Shown here one piece after another: positions 1 to 7,325 of a stretch of 64,000 nt of DNA. Position numbers and translations under genes: made by a program. Every line of letters begins with the position of its first letter. The first letter of the stretch is position 1. The notes beneath the pieces are model-generated. The model worked only from the letters and a program-made list of their open reading frames with translations, was not told where the DNA came from and made no database searches. This DNA comes from Oscillospiraceae bacterium (GTDB lineage Bacteria; Bacillota; Clostridia; Oscillospirales; Ruminococcaceae). Location: contig JAUNJJ010000003.1 of NCBI GenBank assembly GCA_030533325.1, positions 41,092 through 105,091 of the forward strand, in the 5' to 3' direction.

Positions 1-36
1 CAGAATAAGTATATCATTTTCTTTTATTAACTCCAT
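1..36 (-). CDS. Partial gene, first 12 codons of next operon member
   Basis: On the minus strand an ATG at 36-34 follows the stop of the upstream gene with only one base between (TAA T ATG) and an AGGA ribosome site. The visible residues are MELIKENDILIL, and the gene runs out of the window. A short charged start followed by alternating hydrophobics is compatible with the first strand of a crotonase, and the two upstream genes include crotonases, but 12 residues cannot prove a family. It continues the same minus-strand operon. Confidence 0.45.
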   Translation of the reverse strand, partial: MELIKENDILIL

Positions 37-37
37 A

Positions 38-619
38 TTAACTGTCCTGCACTTTCTGACGAATCATTTCATAAAAATTAACAGACTCCTGCCTGAAAAC
101 TGTCTTAATGTTTCCAGTGCGGGCTGCTGTCAGGCATCTTAAAATACAGTTTATTTCAAAAGCTGATTTATCTTTAAATAATGTTTCGCAGTATTTCTTT
201 ACTGAATCGATGCCCTCAGTTTTTTTAACAAGTTTAGTTCTGTAATCAGAAGCATTTTTTGATCTGAAGTTTGAAATAAGTCTGTATGTATCTGTTCTGC
301 CGCAAAGAAGTCTGTACCTGTCTGTATTAATTTCTTTGAATATTTCCTGTGTGATAAAATAATCACTGTCTGATAAACGTATATCAAAACACATTAGAAA
401 TTCAGCTGAAAATGCTGAAAAATCAGTACTGTAAAGTATAGTCACAAAACTGGAATCCTCAAGATATTTTTTTCCGGCTTCATTAATCTGAAATTCTGCA
501 TCTGTATTTATAACAACTGCAGCAATATTTTTTTCTTCAGGAATACTACAGGACATGAGCTGTTCCATAGAGTCAATACTGCTGACTATCATATAGTTTT
601 TTTGTATTTCGGTTGTCAA
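38..619 (-). CDS. Degenerate crotonase-like protein
   Basis: 193 residues. The region FDIRLSDSDYFIT, about residues 78-90, resembles the crotonase segment that normally reads CDIRIASEDAxF, and AAVVI near residue 34 resembles the strand before the oxyanion hole. The glycine-rich GGG segment and the acidic catalytic residues of enoyl-CoA hydratases are not visible, and the protein is shorter than the usual 250-260 residues. The start overlaps the end of the thioesterase gene by 4 bases (ATGA), so translation is probably coupled. It could be a non-catalytic partner or a diverged decarboxylase/isomerase of the same pathway. The family assignment rests on weak motif similarity. Confidence 0.5.
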   Translation of the reverse strand: MTTEIQKNYMIVSSIDSMEQLMSCSIPEEKNIAAVVINTDAEFQINEAGKKYLEDSSFVTILYSTDFSAFSAEFLMCFDIRLSDSDYFITQEIFKEINTDRYRLLCGRTDTYRLISNFRSKNASDYRTKLVKKTEGIDSVKKYCETLFKDKSAFEINCILRCLTAARTGNIKTVFRQESVNFYEMIRQKVQDS

Positions 620-1014
620 TGTTTTTCCCCCTGAATAAAGTCATATAATTCGTCAGGAATATCGAAAACCATCCGGTCTATGTCAGCAAACATAAGTTTA
701 CCGGTAATTCTGCATGATTTTAAACCTGTTGAATCATTAAAAAAAGTATGCGTGAAATGAAGTATACTACGGGTACAACTCCATTCTGTTTCTATTCGTA
801 CTTTATCCAATAATCTGAATTCATGCATATACCGGATGTTGTTTTCCAATATAACCGGAAACAGTCCATTCTTCTGAACTGTTTCCAGTAATTTATTTTC
901 ATTAAGAAATTCCCATTTTGCCTGTTCTGCGTAATTAAGATAAACCGCATTGTTCAGGTGTCCGAAAGAATCAAGTTCATATCCTCTTACTGTTACAAAA
1001 TATGTACTTTTCAT
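616..1014 (-). CDS. Hot-dog acyl-CoA/ACP thioesterase (4HBT-like)
   Basis: 132 residues, the usual length of a single hot-dog domain. Near the N terminus it has YELDSFGHLNNAVYLNYAE, matching the DxxGHxNNxxYL signature of the 4-hydroxybenzoyl-CoA thioesterase family, including the catalytic Asp. Members hydrolyse acyl-CoA or acyl-ACP thioesters in the cytoplasm. The gene overlaps the crotonase upstream by 4 bases and the degenerate crotonase downstream by 4 bases, so all are one tightly coupled operon. In this context it most likely releases or edits an acyl chain carried on the operon's acyl carrier protein; the substrate cannot be read from sequence. Confidence 0.85.
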   Translation of the reverse strand: MKSTYFVTVRGYELDSFGHLNNAVYLNYAEQAKWEFLNENKLLETVQKNGLFPVILENNIRYMHEFRLLDKVRIETEWSCTRSILHFTHTFFNDSTGLKSCRITGKLMFADIDRMVFDIPDELYDFIQGEKH

Positions 1015-1763
1015 CCTTCTTCCATGCTCCTTGATATCTTGTCAAGCAGAACACTGTCAAATGAAGTGTCTTCAGGATCTATCGGGTTTCCGCCTGCTGT
1101 GCTGTTAGCCAGACTGATTATGCTTTTTATCTGAAGTGCACTTTTTCCACTCTTTAGTGTTCGTACAAATTCAGCTGCATCACTCATACAGTTCTTTTTT
1201 TCGGAAACAAGATGAACCAGCTTAAGCTTTTTTGCATCAGTCGCCGAAAGTATTTCACCTGAAAGTATCATAGAAATTGCTTTGCTTTTTCCGACTGTCT
1301 TAGTAAGTCTTTCCACACCATTCATCCCTGGAATAACGCCATGATTTACTTCCGGAAGTGCAAAAAATGCATTCTTTGAACATATTCTGAACTGACAGCT
1401 CAATGCAATCTCAAGTCCACCGCCAAAACATCCTCCGTTAATTGCTGCAGCTGTTATAATCGGAAGATTTTCAATGTAAAGCAATAACTCTTTGGCTTTT
1501 CGCAATAATTCAGTATGAGTACTGTGAACAGGTGTACACATCGGGTGATCAAAATGAGTTATATCTGCTCCATGGGAAAAATGTCTGCCTGCCCCTGTAA
1601 TGATAAGTGATGTTACCTGCGGGTTAGCTTTCAAAGCATCTTCAAGAATATCCTTATCAATAAACTCAGGTATTGTCAGAAGATTCTTTTTCCCGTTCTC
1701 TATCGTTAAAACTGCTGAATCTCCTGTTATTTCAAGTGTAGATAAATTTGATTTGTATATCAT
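1011..1763 (-). CDS. Enoyl-CoA hydratase/isomerase (crotonase family)
   Basis: 250 residues, full crotonase length. The oxyanion-hole segment reads ITGAGRHFSHGADI. It is followed by NGGCFGGGLEIALSCQFRI, the second oxyanion segment with a Glu at the first catalytic position, and by LPEVNHGVIPG with a Glu at the second. An active hydratase, isomerase or decarboxylase is therefore plausible. It lies directly after the acyl carrier protein gene and overlaps the thioesterase gene by 4 bases. In trans-AT polyketide clusters, pairs of crotonases dehydrate and decarboxylate beta-branched intermediates on a discrete carrier protein, which this gene order resembles. The HMG-CoA-synthase-like partner is not in view. 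Confidence 0.85.
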   Translation of the reverse strand: MIYKSNLSTLEITGDSAVLTIENGKKNLLTIPEFIDKDILEDALKANPQVTSLIITGAGRHFSHGADITHFDHPMCTPVHSTHTELLRKAKELLLYIENLPIITAAAINGGCFGGGLEIALSCQFRICSKNAFFALPEVNHGVIPGMNGVERLTKTVGKSKAISMILSGEILSATDAKKLKLVHLVSEKKNCMSDAAEFVRTLKSGKSALQIKSIISLANSTAGGNPIDPEDTSFDSVLLDKISRSMEEG

Positions 1764-1784
1764 TATGAAAATACCGCTTAACTA

Positions 1785-2087
1785 TCAGAGATTTACTATT
1801 TCGTCGCCGTACTGATATATCTTACAGAATACATCGACAACATCCTGCATAGTGTTGAGCGGTGCCTTGAGCAGGTACTTGCCTACACTCTGAAGCTTAA
1901 CATCCATTTCATATTTTTCAGATGCCAATTCTACAAGTTCAACGAACATAAGTGAGTCGCCGCCGAGATCATCCTGCGGGTTTGAATCGAGTGAGATTTC
2001 TGATGGATCAATCTCGCATTCTTCTACATAGTAGTCAAAAATCATATCCTTGATTTCGTTTCTTATTTCTTCTGTAATCTCTCTCAT
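1785..2087 (-). CDS. Acyl carrier protein
   Basis: 100 residues, acidic and predicted helical, with the phosphopantetheine attachment motif GGDSLMFVEL and the modified Ser at residue 45. It is slightly longer than FabC-type AcpP, and the motif GGDSL rather than GADSL is more common in dedicated carrier proteins of polyketide or peptide pathways. An AGGA-type ribosome site precedes ATG. It lies 21 bases after the acyltransferase gene, the natural loader of the carrier, and before the crotonase and thioesterase that would act on the bound acyl group. Confidence 0.9.
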   Translation of the reverse strand: MREITEEIRNEIKDMIFDYYVEECEIDPSEISLDSNPQDDLGGDSLMFVELVELASEKYEMDVKLQSVGKYLLKAPLNTMQDVVDVFCKIYQYGDEIVNL

Positions 2088-2108
2088 GGTTTTAATCCTC
2101 CTGAATAA

Positions 2109-3029
2109 TTAATCAAAATTTCTTAATGATTTGATTGTTTTAAATTTTGAATTCGGACTGGTTAAACGTGAAGCCTTTTTCACTGCAGCAAGTGTACTCA
2201 TATCCCAGAATTCAGTTACCCCTGCTTTTTCAAGATATTGAATTGTCTGTTTCCACTTCATAGGTTCAAGGAAGTTTCGTTTCTGTTCGTTCGATATGTC
2301 ATCTGCCTCAGTCAGTTCTCTCTGACTATAAACAGATACTATCGGGACACTGCTGTTTTTGAATTTCAGACTTTGTAAATGTGAAAAATAAGGCTTTGAG
2401 TAATCCGTCATAAGACTACTGTGAAAAGCACAGGGAACATCCAGCAAAATGTTTTTTATCGCTCCCTCTTCAGCACTTTTCTGTAAAATTTTTTTAACCT
2501 CCGAAAGAAAACCGGAAACTACTATGAATGTTTCAGAGTTAATACTCGAAACTGCTAATCTGTCTTTTGAAACAAAATCAGCAATCAGACCAGTTACCGT
2601 TTCATATTCCAGACCAATAATTACACCCATACCATACTGTTCTGAACTTTTAGATGCTTCAGAAATACTTGATATAACACCCTTTAAAATTGTAATTGAT
2701 TCTTCAAGCGCAATAGAACCGGAACAGCAGCATACATTGTTTAATCCTAAACTGTATCCTGCAATATAGTCAGGCTTTATTCCGTGTTTAAGTAAAGAAT
2801 CATATACAGTACAGTCGCAAAGTCCGGTTATAATCCACTCCGCAAATGTTTTATCAAGTCCGCTTAATGAAGATTTGTCAAAAAGGTATTTTCTCAGATT
2901 AAGGTTCGTGAAATCAGATGCACGGTCACACAATCCATAAAAATAATTCATTTCATCCTCACTAAGCATAGCAAGTGATTTGTCAATATCGCTTCCTACA
3001 CCCTGAAACAAAAATGCCTTCTTTGAAAT
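2109..3029 (-). CDS. Discrete acyltransferase (FabD-like), probable ATT start
   Basis: About 306 residues, the length of malonyl-CoA:ACP transacylases. It has the nucleophile elbow GYSLG and the catalytic His in CAFHSSLM. Family members begin with a strand like KxAFLFPGQGS. Here KKAFLFQGVGS is found in frame, but the only start giving it is ATT at 3029-3027, 8 bases after a perfect GGAGG; the TTG at 3011 cuts into the strand and has no ribosome site. The Arg that in FabD (LRG) binds the malonyl carboxylate appears as Lys (LKG), so malonyl specificity is doubtful. First gene of the operon, read from the promoter at 3081-3109. Confidence 0.85.
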   Translation of the reverse strand: MSKKAFLFQGVGSDIDKSLAMLSEDEMNYFYGLCDRASDFTNLNLRKYLFDKSSLSGLDKTFAEWIITGLCDCTVYDSLLKHGIKPDYIAGYSLGLNNVCCCSGSIALEESITILKGVISSISEASKSSEQYGMGVIIGLEYETVTGLIADFVSKDRLAVSSINSETFIVVSGFLSEVKKILQKSAEEGAIKNILLDVPCAFHSSLMTDYSKPYFSHLQSLKFKNSSVPIVSVYSQRELTEADDISNEQKRNFLEPMKWKQTIQYLEKAGVTEFWDMSTLAAVKKASRLTSPNSKFKTIKSLRNFD

Positions 3030-3080
3030 AAATAATTCCTCCCAGATTGGTAATAATAAAATGCTTTTTTATCCTAAACA

Positions 3081-3109
3081 ATTATAACAGAAAATTATTT
3101 TAAATTCAA
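3081..3109 (-). promoter_or_regulatory. Sigma-A promoter of the acyltransferase operon
   Basis: On the minus strand TTGAAT (3109-3104) and TATAAT (3086-3081) are separated by exactly 17 bases in very AT-rich DNA. The start point would fall near 3074, giving a leader of about 45 bases ahead of the acyltransferase. Confidence 0.75.
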
Positions 3110-3190
3110 TTTAAAAATTAAATTTCATTTTTTTGTGCATTATTAACCATCCATTTTTTTTTTTTGTTTGCATAATGACGAATTTTTATA

Positions 3191-3229
3191 TTAAAAAGAG
3201 GATGCATAGCTTCAGCGTTACATCCTCTT
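3191..3229 (-). terminator. Intrinsic terminator after the tRNA locus
   Basis: AAGAGGATG (3196-3204) pairs with CATCCTCTT (3221-3229), followed on the minus strand by a run of five T. It would end transcription coming from the tRNA-Leu side before the operon promoter. Confidence 0.65.
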
Positions 3230-3240
3230 CAAAAACAATA

Positions 3241-3284
3241 AGGAACGAGACGTTGATTGCAAGTTCAATCAACGTCTCGTTCCT
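3241..3284. repeat. Perfect 19-bp inverted repeat next to the tRNA 3' end
   Basis: Positions 3241-3259 pair perfectly with 3266-3284 around a 6-base loop. On the minus strand it lies just downstream of the tRNA sequence and is followed by TTATTGTTTTTG. It is probably a tRNA terminator or processing stem; its length and perfection are unusual. Confidence 0.6.
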
Positions 3285-3299
3285 CTGAATAATTTTGTA

Positions 3300-3353
3300 T
3301 GCCGGCAGTGGGGGTCGAACCCACACGGTGTTGCCACCACGGGATTTTGAGTC
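3300..3353 (-). tRNA. 3' part of tRNA-Leu(CAA), ICE attachment site
   Basis: Read on the minus strand, 3353-3300 contains the anticodon loop CTCAAAA (CAA), the 3' anticodon strand TCCCG, a variable arm GTGGTGGCAACACC, a T-arm with loop TTCGACC and perfect stem, and the acceptor strand TGCCGGC plus discriminator A; CCA is not encoded. The 5' side (above 3353) cannot form the anticodon stem (ACAGA against TCCCG), and only 4 of 7 acceptor pairs form. This is what a tyrosine integrase leaves when an element inserts in the 3' half of a tRNA gene: a displaced 3' end at one boundary. The intact gene would be at the far end, outside the window. Confidence 0.7.
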
Positions 3354-3362
3354 TGTCAGCCA

Positions 3363-3405
3363 ATTCGGCATTACTCGGCAGTTCGCGGCAATACTCGGCA
3401 ATTCG
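3363..3405. repeat. Direct repeats ACTCGGCARTTCG at the ICE end
   Basis: ACTCGGCA plus GTTCG (3373-3385) and ACTCGGCA plus ATTCG (3393-3405) lie 20 bases apart, with a partial copy ATTCGGCA at 3363. Immediately inside an element boundary, such repeats are candidate binding sites for an integrase or excisionase. Confidence 0.5.
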
Positions 3406-3503
3406 TGCCCAAAGATGCGTTGTTTGAAAGGTGCTATTCAGTTCAAATCGCAGTTTTGCGTTGTTTCAGAAATTTCAGGAAATTCTGAAAAAAAGTCCGT
3501 TTT

Positions 3504-3553
3504 GGTAGAAATCAGGTAGAAATGCTCTCACAGTAAAATTTTTGGTAGACATC
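3504..3553. repeat. GGTAGA repeats, candidate integrase arm sites
   Basis: GGTAGAAATC (3504), GGTAGAAATG (3515) and GGTAGACATC (3544) are three near-identical decamers, the first two 11 bases (one helical turn) apart. Arm-type sites of tyrosine integrases commonly look like this at the end of an ICE. No integrase gene is in the window. Confidence 0.5.
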
Positions 3554-3601
3554 TGTTTTTAGAATTTTGGCATATACTACCATATTTTAATACTCTTACA
3601 G

Positions 3602-3638
3602 TACGTACAGCGTTAAAATAACGCTGTACGTATTTTTT
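3602..3638 (+). terminator. Intrinsic terminator, 14-bp stem
   Basis: TACGTACAGCGTTA (3602-3615) pairs with 3619-3632 across a 3-base loop and is followed by six T. It insulates the ICE genes from transcription entering at the left end. Confidence 0.8.
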
Positions 3639-3650
3639 ATTATACATCAC

Positions 3651-3687
3651 ACGGCGTTACTTTAGCAATAGAGTAACGCCGTTTTTT
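3651..3687 (+). terminator. Second intrinsic terminator before the ICE operon
   Basis: ACGGCGTTACT (3651-3661) pairs with AGTAACGCCGT (3672-3682), then a T run. It lies 19 bases after the first terminator, so the boundary is doubly insulated. Confidence 0.8.
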
Positions 3688-3741
3688 ATTTTCTGAAATG
3701 TTCACAAAAAATTTACAATTTACAATCAGGAGGATTATATC

Positions 3742-4626
3742 ATGCCTGTCAGCTCATCAGTTTGCAGAATAAACAGAAACCAGAATTACACAGTAATGAG
3801 CAATTATCATCTCCGTTCAAAAAATCTCAGTCTTAAAGCAATCGGTCTTTTAAGCAAAGTCTTTTCTCTTCGTGATGACTGGGATTATTCAATAGCCGGT
3901 CTTGTTTCTATCTGTAAGGAAAATGAAACAGCAGTTAAGAGTGCTCTGAACGAACTCAAGGAATGGGGATATCTTACTGTTACCAAAACTCAGAATCCAG
4001 AAACCGGACGCTTCGTTTATATCTATGATTTCTTTGAATATTCTGAAAAAGATATTAACTGCTCCGTTCAGAACGAAAAGAAAACTAAAATATCCAACGG
4101 ACGCAAGGCTTTGTCAAAAAGTCAGTCAAATGACGCAAATACGTCATCCAGTCCAGACATAGAAAATCTATATATGGACAGTCCAGCATCAGAAAACCCA
4201 GGTATAGAAAATCCATATGTGGATAATCCATCAGTGGAAAATCAAGGTCAATTAAATACTAAAGAATCAAATATTAAAAAATCAATCACTGATAAATCAA
4301 TTACTGACAATACTGCTTCGCAGAAAAACTCCCCTGCTCCATCAGAAAAAATGAAAAAGAAAAAGTATGCGGAAAGTGTTCTGCTTTTTGAAATAGAATA
4401 CGAAACACTCTGCAATGAACTCGGAAAAGATTTTACTGATGAATGTATTGAGGTGCTTAATAATTACAAACTTGCGAACGGTAAAAAATATAAATCTGAT
4501 TATCATGCTATCCGTTCATGGGTTATCAGCCGTGTAAGTCAGAAATATCCGGCTCAGAAAAATAATCAGAATTCAAAAGTTAAATACTATGCAGACGGTG
4601 AAAATCCGTTTGCGGATGTTATGTAA
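3742..4626 (+). CDS. Replication initiator-like helix-turn-helix protein
   Basis: 294 residues. Residues about 20-85 form a winged-helix-like domain (LSLKAIGLLSKVFSLRDDWDYS...LNELKEWGYLTV), as in RepA/replisome-organizer proteins of Firmicute plasmids and ICEs. A low-complexity polar linker (about 110-205) follows, and the C-terminal part (about 215-275) resembles a DnaD-like helical domain ending in a PYADxxNPF-type tail. The helicase loader gene follows 15 bases later, the standard initiator-loader pair that lets an excised ICE replicate. A clear AGGAGG precedes ATG. The domain reading is by pattern only. Confidence 0.7.
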   Translation: MPVSSSVCRINRNQNYTVMSNYHLRSKNLSLKAIGLLSKVFSLRDDWDYSIAGLVSICKENETAVKSALNELKEWGYLTVTKTQNPETGRFVYIYDFFEYSEKDINCSVQNEKKTKISNGRKALSKSQSNDANTSSSPDIENLYMDSPASENPGIENPYVDNPSVENQGQLNTKESNIKKSITDKSITDNTASQKNSPAPSEKMKKKKYAESVLLFEIEYETLCNELGKDFTDECIEVLNNYKLANGKKYKSDYHAIRSWVISRVSQKYPAQKNNQNSKVKYYADGENPFADVM

Positions 4627-4640
4627 AGGAGAAAAAAGTT

Positions 4641-5507
4641 ATGACCGGAAGCGAAAATATAAACATCTGTCTTGATGCAATTATCAGTTCAATCGCTGTA
4701 AACAGTGCTGAATATGCAATGGCACATGCTGAACCGGAAGATTACATTAATCCGACTAACGGTTTGGTTTACTGCGGCAGATGTCATACTCCAAAGCAGT
4801 GCGTTATCAGAAATCTCAGAACAGGCGGTGATATGACTGTAAACTGTATCTGTAAATGTGACGTTGCTTCATCAGCTAAGGAAGCAAGAAACAAAGAACT
4901 TGCTGAACTTGCAGAGAGAAAGAAAAACAGCAGAATCCCTTCTTCCTTTCTGGAAGCTGAATTCTGCGTTATTGACGATGTGAAGAAAAGGAAAAACGGC
5001 ATCAACTATGTCGTAAACTTTGATAAAATCGGCTCTTCCGGTCTTCTCCTTTACGGAGATGTCGGTACAGGTAAAAGCTACATGGCTGCCTGTATTGCCA
5101 ATGCTCTTATGGAAGCAAAGTATTCCGTAAGATGGCTTCAGACTACTCAGATTGTGGAAATGTCCGGATTTTATAACGAAGAACAGTATTATGAATATCT
5201 TGATAATATCTCAAAGCCTGATCTTCTGATTGTTGATGATCTCGGTGCTGAAAGAGGTACTGACTACGCAGCTGAACGTGTTCATGCTCTTATCGACTAC
5301 AGAATCAGTGCCGGCAAACCGCTGATAATCACAACAAACCTTGAATTATCCGAAATGCGTGAAACTTCTGATATCAGAAAGAAAAGAACATACGACAGAA
5401 TATTCAATGCCTGCTTTCCTATCGCCTTTCGCGGCACTTCATTCAGACAGAAACAGGCAAGGGATAATTTTATGATGATGAATGAGCTACTGAATGAAAA
5501 CATGTAA
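4641..5507 (+). CDS. DnaC/IstB-like helicase-loader ATPase
   Basis: 288 residues. The N-terminal Cys pairs (CGRCHTPKQC, then CICKC, about residues 50-75) suggest a zinc-binding region. The AAA+ core has Walker A GDVGTGKS near residue 140, Walker B LLIVDDLGAE near 196, a sensor ITTN and an Arg-finger region near the end (YDRIF, FRGTSFR). DnaC-type loaders place the replicative helicase at the origin chosen by an initiator, here probably the preceding gene. The downstream hairpin at 5517-5550 ends this transcript. Confidence 0.88.
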   Translation: MTGSENINICLDAIISSIAVNSAEYAMAHAEPEDYINPTNGLVYCGRCHTPKQCVIRNLRTGGDMTVNCICKCDVASSAKEARNKELAELAERKKNSRIPSSFLEAEFCVIDDVKKRKNGINYVVNFDKIGSSGLLLYGDVGTGKSYMAACIANALMEAKYSVRWLQTTQIVEMSGFYNEEQYYEYLDNISKPDLLIVDDLGAERGTDYAAERVHALIDYRISAGKPLIITTNLELSEMRETSDIRKKRTYDRIFNACFPIAFRGTSFRQKQARDNFMMMNELLNENM

Positions 5508-5516
5508 GCAGATAAA

Positions 5517-5550
5517 TATAGGATGCAGCAACAAAATGCTACATCCTATA
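5517..5550. terminator. Bidirectional terminator between convergent genes
   Basis: TATAGGATG (5517-5525) pairs with CATCCTATA (5542-5550), with an extra AGCA/TGCT stem inside. It separates the loader gene from the convergent nuclease gene. Confidence 0.65.
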
Positions 5551-5572
5551 AATACGTAATTAATAAATTCTT

Positions 5573-6376
5573 TTAACCAAGAAGTTCTTTTATTTCTTCA
5601 TCAGTCATACCTTTAGCTTTCCATTTAGCAATTAAAGCTGCCTCTTTTTTCTTTTCTCCTTCAGCCATAGCATTAGCCATATCAGACTGATAATCAAATT
5701 CTGCCTTTTCACGCTGTCTGATATATTCACGGAGTTTTTCATCTTCGCTGAGGTCATAGATTACGCTTACACTTGTTCTGATATCATCAACTGTTGTATT
5801 GCTTAACATATCCAGTTCCTCCTTGCTTTTAGCTTTAAATAACTGCATCCACAGTTTAAGTGAATCGACTTCATTCTGATCTCTGGTTATTTTCTTTACC
5901 TTTGTAAGCTCAAGGAAATGTATTTCAAGCTTGTCAGTAAGACGGACATTGTGAGTATCTTCCCTTACTGAAAATGATGAATGATATTCTTTCCACTCTT
6001 CAAACATCGTAAAATTAAGTATGTTTATGCATATACATTTCTTTGATTCATTGTATGACTGTCCTTCTTTTAGTGCATCATTATAAACTCTTGCCCAGTA
6101 AAACAGTGATCTGTCCTTATAGTCAGCAGTTTTTGATACCTGCATTTCAATATTGATTACATCGTCATAAAGTTCAAGAAGAATATCAAGACGTGTCAGT
6201 TTTCCTTCATAGCAGCTTGGTGTTAATTCAGGATTTTTTATTCTGACATTTTTGATTGTACTTCTTTCTATCTTCAATGCTGATGCAAGAAATCCAGCCA
6301 GTGCTTCCGGACACTTAACAAATAACGCTTTAAACATGACATCATTGGTTACAGGTATAATTTCTTTTTCAGGCAT
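5573..6376 (-). CDS. Rpn-family PD-(D/E)XK nuclease/putative transposase
   Basis: 267 residues, matching the recombination-promoting nuclease family: NDVMFKALF near the start, then TRLDILLEL and VINIEMQV near residues 60-80, which supply the Asp and the Glu-x-Gln of the PD-(D/E)XK core. The C terminus ends in the family's typical KAKGMTDEEIKELLG helix. It is transcribed against the ICE operon with its own AAGGAG site, so it is a passenger rather than part of the transfer module. Members promote recA-independent recombination or act in phage defence; which applies here is unknown. Confidence 0.85.
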   Translation of the reverse strand: MPEKEIIPVTNDVMFKALFVKCPEALAGFLASALKIERSTIKNVRIKNPELTPSCYEGKLTRLDILLELYDDVINIEMQVSKTADYKDRSLFYWARVYNDALKEGQSYNESKKCICINILNFTMFEEWKEYHSSFSVREDTHNVRLTDKLEIHFLELTKVKKITRDQNEVDSLKLWMQLFKAKSKEELDMLSNTTVDDIRTSVSVIYDLSEDEKLREYIRQREKAEFDYQSDMANAMAEGEKKKEAALIAKWKAKGMTDEEIKELLG

Positions 6377-6522
6377 ATATAGTTGGCTCCTTGTAATATT
6401 TTATGTTTCTTTATATATATTATACCACAGTTATGACAGCAGTACAACAACAATTTACTAACAAATAACGCATTTACGAAAGATCTATCGAACATTTTCA
6501 CCCGTGAAAGGAGGTGATCCCA

Positions 6523-6789
6523 ATGGCAAAGACAATTATCACTCAGTCCGGAGAACTTATCAACTACTCAAATGTAGTTTCGGTATCAGTTGATTCCGGT
6601 GCAAAAAAGGACAGTCAGAACAATAAGCTGTTTTCCGTTACAGCAGTCACAACAAACGGTCAGAATACAATAATCGGTTCATATGACAGCTGTTATGAAG
6701 CTCACAAGGCTAAAGCCAAGCTTGTTGAATGGCTTCAGTCCGAAATTTACGGTGTTTATGAATTTGACAGAAAGGACAGTGAACAGTAA
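6523..6789 (+). CDS. Small ICE protein, unknown
   Basis: 88 residues from ATG 6523, chosen because AAAGGAGGTGAT ends just before it; the in-frame GTG at 6514 is inside that ribosome site. Two beta-rich segments (SGELINYSNVVSVSV, LFSVTAVTTNGQNTIIGSY) are followed by an amphipathic helix. It opens the conjugation operon and overlaps the PcfB-like gene by one base (TAATG). I do not recognise a family. Confidence 0.7.
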   Translation: MAKTIITQSGELINYSNVVSVSVDSGAKKDSQNNKLFSVTAVTTNGQNTIIGSYDSCYEAHKAKAKLVEWLQSEIYGVYEFDRKDSEQ

Positions 6790-7274
6790 TGCCATCAGAC
6801 TATGAAAATGGTTTGAAAAAAATCATTGACCTTTCTGTTCAGACAGAGAAAATGACTTCCGGTATCCTGAAGTCAGCTGTACAGGAATTTCTCAGCGGTT
6901 CTGCGGAGAAATCAGGTCAGATGACACTTAAACAGCTTGAAAAGAAAAGCGGCGGAAAGCTTGACAGTATTGAAATCAGTGAAAACAATATCGCTGACTT
7001 TACTGATACAGCAAAGAAATATGACGTTGACTTTGCTCTCAAAAAAGATAAAAGCACAGAACCGCCTACTTATCATGTTTTCTTTTCAGCAGCCAAATCT
7101 GAAAACTTCACTAAAGCATTTGCAGAATATGCCGGTGTTGCCCAGGATAAGCTTCAGAACAGAAAACGTGGCGAAATGAGCCGTGAACAGGTTAAACAGG
7201 AAGCTCAGAAAATTAATGAACAGCCAAAAAGAAAAGAAAAAGAGAGAGAAAAATCAAGGGAGTCTGTTCGATGA
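6789..7274 (+). CDS. PcfB-like protein (DUF3801)
   Basis: 161 residues. It is the protein usually encoded directly upstream of the VirD4-type coupling protein in Firmicute ICEs and in pCF10, where PcfB is named. A helical N terminus is followed by an alpha-beta module (about residues 60-115, VDFAL...YHVFFSAAKSEN) and a very basic tail (KRKEKEREKSR). The basic tail suits binding to DNA or to the coupling protein. It overlaps the upstream gene by one base and ends about 50 bases before virD4. Confidence 0.78.
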   Translation: MPSDYENGLKKIIDLSVQTEKMTSGILKSAVQEFLSGSAEKSGQMTLKQLEKKSGGKLDSIEISENNIADFTDTAKKYDVDFALKKDKSTEPPTYHVFFSAAKSENFTKAFAEYAGVAQDKLQNRKRGEMSREQVKQEAQKINEQPKRKEKEREKSRESVR

Positions 7275-7325
7275 TAAAGAAAATAAAACCTTCTGCAAGA
7301 TCGGACGGACTTGCGGAGACACACA

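Noticed and set aside
3186..3519. Short open frames across the tRNA-Leu locus
   Set aside because: Their translations come from the tRNA 3' half and attachment-site repeats; no start signals and no protein-like pattern.
3363..3555. CRISPR-like array at the ICE end
   Set aside because: Repeats are only 10-13 bases, too few and irregularly spaced, and there are no cas genes; integrase arm sites fit better.
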